NCBI GenBank assembly: GCA_963774155.1
Contig: CAVZDW010000008.1
Location: forward strand, 496,001-560,000
DNA: 64,000 bases
Direction of reading: 5' to 3'
Origin: DASSUW01 sp963774155
Lineage (GTDB): Bacteria > Actinomycetota > Thermoleophilia > Solirubrobacterales > Solirubrobacteraceae
Made by a program: the position numbers and the translations under genes. The notes under the pieces are model-generated. The model had not been told where the DNA came from, ran no database searches, and saw only the letters and a list, made by a program, of their open reading frames with translations. Positions 44,847-54,246 of this stretch are shown piece by piece; position 1 is the stretch's first letter, and every line of letters starts with the position of its first letter.

Positions 44847-45892
44847 ACGAGAGGATCAGCGAGCTGCGCACCGCCGGCGAGACCGCCATCGCCGAGGCGC
44901 CGGGAACGGCCGAGCTGGAGGACGTGCGCGTGCGGTTCCTGGGCCGCAAGGCGGAGCTCCCGAACCTGCTGCGCGGCGTCGCCCAGCTCCCGCCCGAGGA
45001 GCGCGGCACCGTCGGCCGCGCCGCCAACGAGGCCCGCAAGGCCCTCGAGGCGGCCATCGAGGCGCGCGCCGCCGAGCTCGAGGCGACGGAGCTGGACGCG
45101 CGGCTGGCGGCCGACGTGGTCGACGTCACGCTCCCCGGCTCGCCCGCCCTCGCGCCCGGCCGCGTGCACCTGCTCACCGCGACGCGGCGCGAGATCGAGG
45201 ACATCTTCCTCGGCCTCGGGTTCAGGGTGATGGAGGGCCCCGAGACCGAGTTCGTCTACTACAACTTCGACGCCCTCAACCACGACGCGACGCACCCGTC
45301 ACGGCTGGAGAGCGACACCTTCTACACGGTGGACGGCGCGGTGCTCCGCACGCACACGTCGCCGATGCAGGTGCGCGCCATGGAGCTGCACGAGCCGCCG
45401 CTCTACATCGTGGTGCCCGGCCGCACGTACCGGCGCGACAACGACGCGACCCACACGCCGCAGTTCCACCAGGTCGAGGGCCTGGCCGTCGACGAGGATG
45501 TCACGCTCGGCGACCTCCAGGGCACGCTGCTCGCCTTCGCGCGGGCGATGTTCGGCGAGGACCGCCGCGTCCGCCTGCGCCCGCACTTCTTCCCCTTCAC
45601 GGAGCCGAGCGTCGAGTGCGACGTCTCCTGCTTCAACTGCAAGGACGGCTACCTGAGCGACGGCTCGCGCTGCCCGCTCTGCAAGGGCGAGGGCTGGATC
45701 GAGATCCTCGGCGCGGGCGAGGTGGACCCGAACGTGTTCGAGTACGTGCGCGAGAACGGCTACGACCCCGAGCGCCACCAGGGCTTCGCCTTCGGCATGG
45801 GCATCGAGCGCATCGCCATGCTCAAGCACGGCGTGACCGACCTGCGCCTGCTCTACGACAACGACCTCCGCTTCCTGGAGCAGTTCGGATGA
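44843..45892 (+). CDS. pheS: Phenylalanyl-tRNA synthetase alpha subunit
   Basis: A 349-residue catalytic subunit. It has an N-terminal coiled coil, motif 1-like 'GFRVMEGPETEFVYYNFDALN', motif 2 'PGRTYRRDNDATHTPQFHQVEGLAVDEDV' and motif 3 'FAFGMGIERIAMLKHGV'. Between them, near residues 259-283, is a zinc-ribbon-like insertion (C-x4-C-x2-C ... C-x2-C in 'CDVSCFNC' and 'CPLCKGEGW'), which some bacterial PheS proteins carry. It pairs with PheT. It is coupled to both neighbours by 4-bp overlaps. Confidence 0.97.
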   Translation: MNERISELRTAGETAIAEAPGTAELEDVRVRFLGRKAELPNLLRGVAQLPPEERGTVGRAANEARKALEAAIEARAAELEATELDARLAADVVDVTLPGSPALAPGRVHLLTATRREIEDIFLGLGFRVMEGPETEFVYYNFDALNHDATHPSRLESDTFYTVDGAVLRTHTSPMQVRAMELHEPPLYIVVPGRTYRRDNDATHTPQFHQVEGLAVDEDVTLGDLQGTLLAFARAMFGEDRRVRLRPHFFPFTEPSVECDVSCFNCKDGYLSDGSRCPLCKGEGWIEILGAGEVDPNVFEYVRENGYDPERHQGFAFGMGIERIAMLKHGVTDLRLLYDNDLRFLEQFG

Positions 45893-48302
45893 GGGTCCCG
45901 CTGATCTGGCTGCACGACTACTGCGATCCCGGGCTGGGCCTCGCGGAGCTCGAGCACCGGCTGACCATGACCGGCACCAAGGTCGAGGCGCTGCTCAGGC
46001 ACGGCGTCGGCGGCCTCGAGCACTTCGTGGTCGGCCGCGTGCTCAGCGCCGACCGCCATCCCGACGCGGACCGGCTGACCGTCTGCATGGTCGACGTGGG
46101 GGAGGGCGAAGCGCGGCAGATCGTGTGCGGCGCGCCGAACGTGGCGGCCGGGCAGATCGTGGCGGTGGCCGGCGCGGGCGCGATCATGCCCGACGGGACG
46201 AAGCTCAAGCGCGCGAAGCTCCGCGGCGTCGAGTCCAACGGGATGATCCTGGCCGAGGACGAGGTGGCCATCGGCCCCGACCACGACGGGATCATGGTGC
46301 TCGACCCCGCTCTGGTCGTCGGCACGCCGCTCGCCGACGTGCTGCCGATCGCCACCGACGTGCTCGAGCTGGAGATCACGCCGAACCGGCCCGACTGCCT
46401 GTCGATCTACGGCGTCGCGCGCGAGGTGCACGCGTTCAGCGGGGCGCCGCTGGCGCCGCCGCCCTGGAGCGACGATCCGGGCTCGCCCGGCGAGGTGCCC
46501 GGCGTGCAGATCGAGGTGCAGGTCCCCGACCTGTGCCCGCGCTTCACCGCGCGGCTGTTCGAGGACGTCCACATCGGCCCGTCGCCGGAGTGGCTCAAGG
46601 CGCGGCTCTCCGCGGCCGGCATGCGGCCGATCAACAACGTCGTCGACATCACGAACTACGTGATGCTGGCCACCGGCCAGCCGATGCACGCGTTCGACTT
46701 CGACCTCGTGGCCGGCGGCCATCTCGTCGTGCGGCGCGCGGAGCCGGGCGAGGTGCTCACCACGCTCGACGACGTCGATCGCGTGATGGACGAGGACATG
46801 GTCGTCATCGCCGACGACCACGGGCCGACGTCGATCGCCGGGATCATGGGCGGCGAGCGCTCCGAGGTCCGCGCGCCGACGAGGCGCGTGCTGATGGAGG
46901 CGGCCACCTGGAACGGGCCGAACATCCAGCGGACGTCGACGCGGCTCGGCCTGCGCTCGGAGGCCTCCGGCCGGTTCGAGAAGCAGCTGCAGCCCGAGCA
47001 GGGCATGCACGGCCAGATCCTGGCCACCAAGCTCATGCTCGAGCTGACCGGCGCGCGGCTGAGCGGCGGCACGGTGGACGTGGGCGGGCCGGGGCCGGAC
47101 CCGGCGACGATCCGGCTGCGCGACGCGCGGACGGAGCGGCTGCTCGGCACCGCCGTCCCGCGCGGCGACGCGGCGCAGATCCTGCGCGCGCTGGAGATGG
47201 AGGTCGCGGACGCCGACGACGGGCTCGACGTCACGGTGCCGGCCTTCCGGCGCGGCGACGTGAACGCGCGAGGTCGACCTCGTCGAGGAGGTCGCGCGCC
47301 TGTGGGGCCTCGAGAAGCTCCCGGCCACGCTGCCCTCGCGCCGGGGCGCCACCGGCGTGCTCGCGCCCGCCCAGCGCCTGCGCCGCCGCATGGAGGACGC
47401 GCTGGCCGGCGCCGGCCTCTCCGAGGCGCTCGGATGGAGCTTCGCCCCGCCCGACCTCGTCGACCGGCTGCGCATCCCGGCGGACGACGCTCGCTCCGAC
47501 GCCGTGGTCATCCGCAACCCGATGTCGGAGGACATGTCGGTCCTGCGCACCATCATGCTCGGCTCGCTGCTCGACGTCGCCAAGCGCAACCACGCGCGGG
47601 GGATGCACGACGTGCGCCTGTTCGAGATCGGCGCGGTCTACCTGGACCGGCCGCGACCCGGCGAGAAGCGCGGGACGCTGCCGGACGAGCGCACCCACCT
47701 GGCGGCGCTGCTCACCGGCGCGCTGCGGCCGGCGTCGTGGCGCGACGGGAGCCCGCCGCGTGGCCGACTTCTTCTCGGTCAAGGCCGTGCTCGCCGCGCT
47801 GCTCGACACGCTGCGCGTGCCGTGGCGCGTCGAGGCCGGTCGCGAGCCGTTCCTGCACCCCGGGCGCTCGGCCGTCGTCTACGCCGGCGACGAGCCGGCC
47901 GGCTGGCTCGGCGAGATCCACCCCGCCGTCGCGCGCACGTGGGACCTCGAAGGCGCGGCCGGCTTCGAGCTCGAGCTGGCCGTGGTCGAGCGGGCGGCCA
48001 CGCACGTGCCGTCGTACGTCGACCTCACCTCGTTCCCGGCCGTGCTGCAGGACCGCGCGTGGTGGTTCTCGCGCGACGTGCCGGCGGGCGACGTGCTCAG
48101 CACGGTCCGCGACGCCGGCGGCCCGCTCCTGCGCAAGGCCGAGATCTTCGACGTCTATCCCGCCGAGGACCGCGTCTCGCTGGCCGTGCGGCTCGAGTTC
48201 CGCGCCGACGACCGCACGCTCACCGACGAGGAGGTCGCGCAGCGGCGCGCGAAGATCGACGCCGCCGTGGCCGAGCGGCTGGGAGGAGAGCCGCGTGGGT
48301 GA
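45889..48302 (+). CDS. pheT: Phenylalanyl-tRNA synthetase beta subunit (two apparent frameshifts)
   Basis: An N-terminal tRNA-binding/EMAP-like domain ('FVVGRVLSADRHPDADRLTVCMVDVG', 'QIVCGAPNVAAGQ'), B3/B4 editing domain ('ITPNRPDCLSIYGVAREV', 'MRPINNVVDITNYVMLATGQPMHAFD'), B5, synthetase-like core ('EVARLWGLEKLP', 'NPMSEDMSVLRTIMLGSLLDVAKRNH') and C-terminal ferredoxin-fold ('FPAVLQDRAWWFSRDVPAGDV'). The frame changes near 47268 ('DVN' to 'REVDLVEEVARLWG') and near 47757 (to 'RVADFFSVKAVLAALLDTL'). Because the gene is essential and the protein otherwise intact, sequence error is likely. The stop overlaps argC. Confidence 0.95.
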
Positions 48303-49266
48303 GCGCGTCGCGGTCCTGGGCGCCGCGGGCTACGCGGGCGCCGTCGCCAGTGCGCTGCTGCACCGGCACCCGCACTTCGAGCTGGCGCACGTGACCGCGC
48401 GCTCGGAGGCCGGGCGCACGCTCGCCGACGTGCACCCGCGCACGCGCGTGCCGCTCGAGCTCGAGGCGTACGACCCGGACAGGCACTCGCAGGTCGACGC
48501 GGCCGTCGTCGCCTACCCGCACGGCGCGTCGGCGCCGGTGGTCGAGGAGCTGCGGTCGCGCGGCGTCCGGGTCGTGGATCTCTCGGCCGACTTCCGCCTG
48601 CACGAGGTCGCCACGTACGAGGAGTGGTACGGCGCCCACCCGGCGCCCGGTCTGGTCGGCGATGCCGTCTACGGGCTCCCGGAGCTGCACCGCGACGAGA
48701 TCGCCGGCGCCGGCCTGGTCGCCAACCCCGGCTGCTACCCGACCGCGGCGATCCTCGCCCTGGCGCCGCTGGCGCGCGCCGGCCTGCTCGGCGACGTGGT
48801 CATCGACGCGAAGTCGGGCGTGAGCGGCGCGGGCCGCGAGCCGACCCACGACAAGCACTTCGTCAGCGTCGACGAGACGGTCAAGCCGTACAAGGTCGGC
48901 CACCACCGGCACACGCCCGAGATCGAGCAGGAGCTGGGGGACGTCCTCGTCACCTTCACGCCGCACCTCGTCCCGATCGCCCATGGCGAGCTCGTCTCGT
49001 GTTACGTCAGCCCGACGCGCTCCGAGGATGTGGCGGCGCTCTACGGGGTCTACGACGACGAGCCCTGGGTCGAGGTCGTCGAGGGCCCGCCCGGCATGCA
49101 GGAGGTGCGCGAGACGAACTTCTGCCGCATCTCCGTGCACGGCGACGAGCGGACCGGCCGGATCATCGTCTTCGCGACGATCGACAACCTCTGGAAGGGC
49201 ACCTCGTCGCAGGCCGTCCAGAACCTCAATCTCATGTTCGGCCGCGACGAGAGCGAGGGTCTGTGA
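48295..49266 (+). CDS. argC: N-acetyl-gamma-glutamyl-phosphate reductase
   Basis: A 323-residue enzyme of arginine synthesis (step 3). The NADP motif is 'VAVLGAAGYAGAVASALLHRHP', the catalytic Cys is in 'VANPGCYPTAAILALAPL', and family segments 'IDAKSGVSGAGREPTHDKHFV' and 'VTFTPHLVPIAHGELVS' follow. GTG 48295 overlaps the pheT stop and has GGGAGGAG upstream. It begins the arg block that reads on from pheST in one transcription unit. Confidence 0.96.
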   Translation: MGERVAVLGAAGYAGAVASALLHRHPHFELAHVTARSEAGRTLADVHPRTRVPLELEAYDPDRHSQVDAAVVAYPHGASAPVVEELRSRGVRVVDLSADFRLHEVATYEEWYGAHPAPGLVGDAVYGLPELHRDEIAGAGLVANPGCYPTAAILALAPLARAGLLGDVVIDAKSGVSGAGREPTHDKHFVSVDETVKPYKVGHHRHTPEIEQELGDVLVTFTPHLVPIAHGELVSCYVSPTRSEDVAALYGVYDDEPWVEVVEGPPGMQEVRETNFCRISVHGDERTGRIIVFATIDNLWKGTSSQAVQNLNLMFGRDESEGL

Positions 49267-50498
49267 ACGCGTTCAGCTCGCGCTGGGTGGAGCGGCCCGC
49301 ACACGTGACCGAGCTGCCCGGCGGGCTGCCCGCCGGCTTCCGCGCGTCGGGCGTGGCGTGCGGGCTCAAGCCGTCCGGCGGCCGTGACCTCGGCCTGCTC
49401 GTCTCCGACGCGCCCGACACGGTGAGCGCCGCGCGCTTCACGCGCTCGGGCGTGCTCGCCGCCCCGGTGCTGCTCACCATGGAGCGCACCCAGCTGGCCG
49501 GCATCCGCGCGGTCGTCGCCAACTCGGGCAACGCCAACGCGGCCACCGGCCGGCGCGGGCTCGAGGACGCGGCGCGCATGCAGGGCGCCGTCTCCATGGT
49601 CGCGGGCGTGCTCGAGGATCGCGTCGCCGTCGCCTCGACCGGCGTGATCGGCGTCCCGCTCGACATGGACAAGGTCATCCGCGGCATCTCCGCGGCCCGG
49701 CCGGAGCTGTCGCCCGACGGCGACGCCGACTTCGGCGAGGCCATCCGGACCACCGACGCGTTCGTCAAGAACGCCACGCTGGAGGTCGAGCTCCCGTCCG
49801 GCACCGTGCGCCTGTGCGCGCAGGCCAAGGGCGCGGGGATGATCTCGCCGGCCTTCGCGACGATGCTCTGCTTCGTCCAGACCGACGCCGCGCTGGAGCC
49901 CGAGACCGCCGACCTGCTCCTCGGCGTCTGCGTCAAGCGCTCGTTCGACCGCATCTCGGTCGACGGCCAGCTCTCCACCAACGACACGGCGATCCTCATG
50001 GCGTCGGGCGCGTCGGGCGTCAAGGTCGAGCCCGAGTCGGACGACGAGCTGCGCTTCGGCGAGGCGCTGGACTACCTGCTCCGGCGGCTCGCGATGCAGA
50101 TCGTCCGCGACGGCGAGGGCGCGGCGCGGATCGGCCGCGTCGTGGTCCACGGCGGGGACGAGGGCACCGTCATGCGCGCCGCCCGGGCGGTCGCGGACTC
50201 GCCGCTCGTCAAGGCGGCGCTCAACGGCGGCGATCCCAACTGGGGCCGCATCGCCCAGGCCGTCGGCGCCGTGCTCTACGACGCGGCGCCGCTCCCGCTC
50301 GACATCTGGATCGAGGACGTCCAGGTCTGCCGCGCCGGGGCGGGGATCCCCTTCGACGCGTCCGCGCTGGCCGGGCTCGTGGCCGGCGAGGAGGTCGAGT
50401 ACGTCGTCGGCCTGCCCGGCGAGGGCGTCGAGGCCGAGGTCTTCTTCTCCGATCTCTCGCACGACTACGTGACCATCAACGCGGAGTACACGACGTGA
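49263..50498 (+). CDS. argJ: Glutamate N-acetyltransferase / ornithine acetyltransferase (bifunctional)
   Basis: A 411-residue self-processing ArgJ. The cleavage/nucleophile Thr is T200 in 'KGAGMISPAFATMLCF'. Oxyanion residues lie in 'ASTGVIGVPLD', with 'GDPNWGRIAQAVG' near the end of the beta chain. It recycles the acetyl group from N-acetylornithine to glutamate, so the linear pathway needs little NAGS. GTG start overlaps the argC stop (GTGA). Confidence 0.95.
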   Translation: MNAFSSRWVERPAHVTELPGGLPAGFRASGVACGLKPSGGRDLGLLVSDAPDTVSAARFTRSGVLAAPVLLTMERTQLAGIRAVVANSGNANAATGRRGLEDAARMQGAVSMVAGVLEDRVAVASTGVIGVPLDMDKVIRGISAARPELSPDGDADFGEAIRTTDAFVKNATLEVELPSGTVRLCAQAKGAGMISPAFATMLCFVQTDAALEPETADLLLGVCVKRSFDRISVDGQLSTNDTAILMASGASGVKVEPESDDELRFGEALDYLLRRLAMQIVRDGEGAARIGRVVVHGGDEGTVMRAARAVADSPLVKAALNGGDPNWGRIAQAVGAVLYDAAPLPLDIWIEDVQVCRAGAGIPFDASALAGLVAGEEVEYVVGLPGEGVEAEVFFSDLSHDYVTINAEYTT

Positions 50499-51346
50499 TG
50501 CGCGATGTCGGCACCCTGCTGGAGGCGCTCCCGTACATCCGGGAGTTCCACGGGCGCACGGTGGTCATCAAGTACGGCGGCGCGGCCATGAACGATCCGG
50601 CCCTGCGCGAGGACTTCGCGCGCGACGTCGTGCTCCTCAAGTACGTGGGCATGAACCCGATCGTCGTCCACGGCGGCGGGCCCGAGATCACCCGCTACAT
50701 GGAGCGCCTGAACCTGCCGGTGGAGTTCGTCGGCGGGCTGCGGGTGAGCGACGAGGCGACGGTCGAGGTCGCGAAGATGGTCCTGGTCGGCAAGGTCAAC
50801 AAGGACATCGTGCTGCGGATCAACCGCCACGGGCAGCCCGCGGTCGGCCTCTGCGGCGACGACGGACTGCTCTTCCGCGTGAGCACGATGGAGGGGCCCG
50901 AGGGCGAGGACATCGGCCTCGTGGGCCGGATCGACAAGGTCAACGCCGGCGTCATCGAGCACATCGCCGCGGACTACATCCCGGTCATCGCGTCGATCGG
51001 CGCGGATCGCGACGGGCGCTCGCACAACGTCAACGCCGACGAGGCGGCCGCCGCCGTCGCGCGGGCGCTGGGCGCCTACAAGATCATGTTCCTGACCGAC
51101 GTCCCGGGCTGGCTGAGCGACCCCGGTGACGCGACGTCGGTGATCTCCGAGACGGGCGCCGACGAGGTCGAGGCGGCGCTGTCGGCCATCGCCGGCGGCA
51201 TGCGCCCCAAGCTCCAGGCCTGCCTCGACGCGATCCACGGCGGCGTCAGCTTCGCCCACATCGTCGACGGCCGCGTGCCGCACTCGGTGCTGCTCGAGCT
51301 GTTCACCGATGCGGGCCAGGGGACCAAGATCCGGCCCGCCTCATGA
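50498..51346 (+). CDS. argB: Acetylglutamate kinase
   Basis: A 282-residue amino-acid kinase: 'TVVIKYGGAAMND', 'PIVVHGGGPEITRYMERLN', 'NVNADEAAAAVARALGAYKIMFLTDVPGWL', 'GGMRPKLQACLDAIHGGV'. It phosphorylates N-acetylglutamate. The N-terminal helix ('GTLLEALPYIREFHG') is of the type found in arginine-inhibitable hexameric enzymes, so feedback inhibition by arginine is likely. It overlaps argJ as TGATG. Confidence 0.96.
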   Translation: MRDVGTLLEALPYIREFHGRTVVIKYGGAAMNDPALREDFARDVVLLKYVGMNPIVVHGGGPEITRYMERLNLPVEFVGGLRVSDEATVEVAKMVLVGKVNKDIVLRINRHGQPAVGLCGDDGLLFRVSTMEGPEGEDIGLVGRIDKVNAGVIEHIAADYIPVIASIGADRDGRSHNVNADEAAAAVARALGAYKIMFLTDVPGWLSDPGDATSVISETGADEVEAALSAIAGGMRPKLQACLDAIHGGVSFAHIVDGRVPHSVLLELFTDAGQGTKIRPAS

Positions 51347-52467
51347 CCGCCGTCGCGCCAACCTACGCCCGCTATCCGGTCGAGTTCGTGTCCGGCGACG
51401 GCTGCGTGCTCGTCGACGCCGAGGGGACCGAGTACCTCGACTTCCTCTCCGGCATCGCCGTCTGCAACACCGGCCACTGCCATCCGCACGTGGTGGCCGC
51501 GGTGCAGGAGCAGGCCGCGCGGCTCATGCACGTCTCCAACCTCTTCTGGAACGCGCCGATGATGCGGCTCGCCGACCGGCTGTGCGAGCGGTCGTTCGGG
51601 TCGGCGGTGTTCTTCTGCAACTCGGGCGCGGAGGCGAACGAGGCCGCGCTCAAGCTCGTGCGCAAGGCGCGCCCCCGAGGCGACATCGTCGTCTTCCACG
51701 GCGCCTTCCACGGCCGCACCTACGGGGCGCTCTCGGCCACGCCGCAGGAGTCCAAGCAGGCGCCGTTCGCGCCGCTGGTCCCGGGCTTCCGGCCGATCGC
51801 GCCCGAGGCCGACGCGGTTCGCGCCGCGGTCGACGAGCACACGGCGGCGGTGCTGATGGAGCCGGTGCTCGGCGAGTCCGGCGTGCATCCGCTGCCCGAC
51901 GAGCTGCTGCGCGCGGCCCGCGAGGCCTGCGACGCGGTGGGCGCGGCGCTGGTCTTCGACGAGGTGCAGACGGGCATGGGGCGCACGGGCACGCTGTGGG
52001 CGTACGAGCAGTCCGGCGTGGTGCCGGATGCGATGACGCTGGCCAAGGGCCTCGGCGGCGGGATGCCGATCGGCGCCCTGGTCATCGGGCCGCGGCTGGC
52101 CGACACGTTCCAGCCCGGCGACCACGGATCCACCTTCGCGGGCGGGCCGCTGGCCTGCGCGGCGGCCAACGCCGCGATGGACGTGCTCGACGACGAGGCG
52201 CTCCTGGCCCGTGTGCGCGAGCTCGGCGAGCGGCTCGCGGAGGGGGTGCGTGACCTCCCGCGCGTCGTGTCCGTGCGCTCGCGCGGGCTGATGGTGGCGA
52301 TGGACGTCGCCGCCGACGCGCCCGACCTCGCGCGCCGTGCGCTGCTCGAGCAGCACCTGGTGATCAACGCCACCGGACCGCGCACGCTGCGCTTCCTGCC
52401 GCCGCTCGTGGTGGGCGAGGCGCAGGTCGACGAGGCCCTGCGCCGCCTCGGCGAACTGCTCGCCTGA
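51343..52467 (+). CDS. argD: Acetylornithine aminotransferase
   Basis: A 374-residue class III PLP enzyme: 'NSGAEANEAALKLVRK', 'FHGAFHGRTYGALSAT', D206 in 'LVFDEVQTGMGRTG', Schiff-base K235 in 'TLAKGLGGGMPIGA', and 'HGSTFAGGPLACAAANA'. It converts N-acetylglutamate semialdehyde to N-acetylornithine. ATGA overlap with argB. argF would normally follow, but two unrelated genes do. Confidence 0.96.
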   Translation: MTAVAPTYARYPVEFVSGDGCVLVDAEGTEYLDFLSGIAVCNTGHCHPHVVAAVQEQAARLMHVSNLFWNAPMMRLADRLCERSFGSAVFFCNSGAEANEAALKLVRKARPRGDIVVFHGAFHGRTYGALSATPQESKQAPFAPLVPGFRPIAPEADAVRAAVDEHTAAVLMEPVLGESGVHPLPDELLRAAREACDAVGAALVFDEVQTGMGRTGTLWAYEQSGVVPDAMTLAKGLGGGMPIGALVIGPRLADTFQPGDHGSTFAGGPLACAAANAAMDVLDDEALLARVRELGERLAEGVRDLPRVVSVRSRGLMVAMDVAADAPDLARRALLEQHLVINATGPRTLRFLPPLVVGEAQVDEALRRLGELLA

Positions 52468-52533
52468 GCGTCTGCGCGCCCGCAGTGGGTTTGCTCAGGG
52501 CCTTTTCCCGGTATCCGGTGTGGTGAGGAAGGG

Positions 52534-53642
52534 ATGCGTAACGCTCGGATGCTCATGACGGTGGTGGCAGTCGGTATCGCGATACCGGCGGCCGTTGCCG
52601 ATGCCCAGCTGCCGCAGGTCCCCGGCGTGCCGAGTGTGCCGAGCGTGCCGTCCGTGCCCCAGGTGCCGGCGCCGCAGCTCCCGACTCCTCCGCCCGTGCC
52701 CGATCTGCCGGACCCGCCGCCGGTGCCGAAGGTTCCGGCGCCGGCTCCGCCTCCTGTGCCCGTGCCCGACGTCCCGAGCGTGCCGAACGTTCCGGCTCCG
52801 CTGCCTGGCGGCGGCGGGGCGGCGGTGGCGGCGGTGGCGGCGGTGGCGGTGGCGGCGGCTCCGCGGGTGGCGGTGGCGGCGGTGGCTCGTCGTCCGCGCC
52901 CTCTGCCGGTGGCGGCGGCTCGTCGTCGGCGCCCTCCTCTGGTGGCGGCGGCTCGTCGTCCGCCGGGGGCTCCTCGGGAGCCGCGGGCTCGCGCCGCAGC
53001 GGTGCGCGCGGGGCGAGGACCCGGACCGTGGCGCAGCGGCGCCGTGCCGAGCGCCGGCTCCAGCGCACGGTGGCGCGCTACACCGGCTGCCTCGACAACC
53101 TTTCCAGCGCCCGCCGGCGGGTGCTCGAGCTGCGGGCCGGCGTCGGCTCCGCGGACCCGGCCAGCCGCCGCGGCGTGGCGCGCAGGCTCGACATCTCGGT
53201 GACGCGGGTGCGCCGGCTGGAGCGCGGCGGCCTGCGGCGCGTGCGGCTGCTCGCCCGGACCGACGGCTGCGGCGGCGCGCTGACGAGCGCGGGCCCCGAC
53301 GAGACGGCGAGCGGCGCGCCGGTGCTCTCGGCCGCCTCGCTCTCCGCTGGCAACGACGGCTCCGGCTCCGGCGGGGGCGGCACGTCCGGCGCCGGCGGGA
53401 GCCCGGATGGCAACGACCCCGGCTCCGGCTCGGAATCCGGCGCCGGCGAGTCGGGCGAGGTACTGGGGGAGTCGGCCACCAATCCGCCGCCCGCGTTCGG
53501 CGGCCCGCCGCGGGACATCGCGACCGGCACCAGCATCTGGGTGGGCATCGCGCTCATCGTCCTCGCGGCCCTGGCCGGCTTCGCCACGCCGAGCATCCGC
53601 GACCGGCTGCGCGGCAGCGGCAGCACGTCCGGCGCGCACTGA
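52534..53642 (+). CDS. Secreted Pro/Gly-rich protein with sigma-70 region 4-like helix-turn-helix and C-terminal membrane anchor (apparent frameshift)
   Basis: A signal peptide ends near 'AAVADAQ', followed by a ~75-residue Pro-Val repeat ('VPSVPSVPSVPQVPAPQLP'). After a G-rich tract near 52815 the frame must change to continue as a Gly/Ser linker ('GGGGSSSAPS'). Next is 'RRVLELRAGVG' and 'SRRGVARRLDISVTRVRRLERGGLRRVRLLAR', which looks exactly like sigma-70 region 4. Then come another Gly/Ser linker and a terminal membrane helix ('ISIWVGIALIVLAALAGF'-like, ~residues 340-358) with an Arg-rich tail. Exporting an HTH-like domain is odd. GAGGAAGGG precedes the ATG. The function is unknown. Confidence 0.65.
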
Positions 53643-53685
53643 TCGCTGCGACGCTCGACCCCCCGGCATGCTTGACTGGCAGGGA

Positions 53686-54210
53686 ATGGACACGAGCGAC
53701 GCACTCGCGAGCCTCGATCTGCCACGCAGCGAGGGGTACTACGAGCGGCCGATCCCGTGCGCGGAGGACTCGCGCATCGGCCGGGCGCTGAGGGCCTTCT
53801 CCGCGGCCCCGCCGGTCTGGCAGGCGTCGTTCCGCGAGGCGATCGACCACGATCGCGCCGACCTCCTGTGCGCGTGGAGCGAGCGCATGGCGGCGCTCGC
53901 CGTGCGGCTCGACAGCTCGCGCCCGCTCGTGCTCGGCCTCGTGGCCCTGAGCCTCGCGGACGATCACGGCGGCGGCGAGGCGCTGCTCGTCGCCCCGCTG
54001 CACCGCCGCAGCGCCGAGAAGCTCGAGGCAGACCCGGACCGCGTCTTCGACGAGGCGGCCGGCCTCACCGACCTCCCCGGCGCGCGCTGGCTGCGCGACG
54101 CCCGCGACTCCGACGACCAGGTGGAGGACACCGGCTACATCGAGGACGGCGAGGGCGACGAGTTCCGCTACCTGCGGACCGCCGGCGCCCTCCGCCGCGG
54201 CTTCTACTAG
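53686..54210 (+). CDS. Hypothetical soluble protein
   Basis: A 174-residue acidic protein ('LDLPRSEGYYERPIPCAEDSRIGRALRAFSAAPPVWQASFREAIDHDRADLLCAWSERMAALAVRL' and 'RYLRTAGALRRGFY' at the end). It has no signal or membrane segment. ATG 53668 is an alternative start six codons upstream; ATG 53686 has AGGGA just before it. I do not recognise the family. It lies between argD and argG, 36 bp before argG, but argG has its own TACGCT box. Confidence 0.7.
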   Translation: MDTSDALASLDLPRSEGYYERPIPCAEDSRIGRALRAFSAAPPVWQASFREAIDHDRADLLCAWSERMAALAVRLDSSRPLVLGLVALSLADDHGGGEALLVAPLHRRSAEKLEADPDRVFDEAAGLTDLPGARWLRDARDSDDQVEDTGYIEDGEGDEFRYLRTAGALRRGFY

Positions 54211-54232
54211 GACGGCCCGCACGTCGGCCTCG

Positions 54233-54238
54233 TACGCT
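54233..54238 (+). promoter_or_regulatory. TACGCT -10-like box of argG
   Basis: TACGCT sits 8 nt before the argG ATG, identical in sequence and placement to the boxes before recC and the XRE gene. It would allow argG to be transcribed apart from argCJBD. Confidence 0.45.
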
Positions 54239-54246
54239 GCGAGGCA

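Noticed and set aside
52800..52950. GGCGGT-rich tract as a possible minisatellite or programmed slippage site
   Set aside because: It encodes an ordinary Gly/Ser linker in one frame. The frame change there fits the general pattern of indels in the window, and no slippery heptamer or downstream structure was found.
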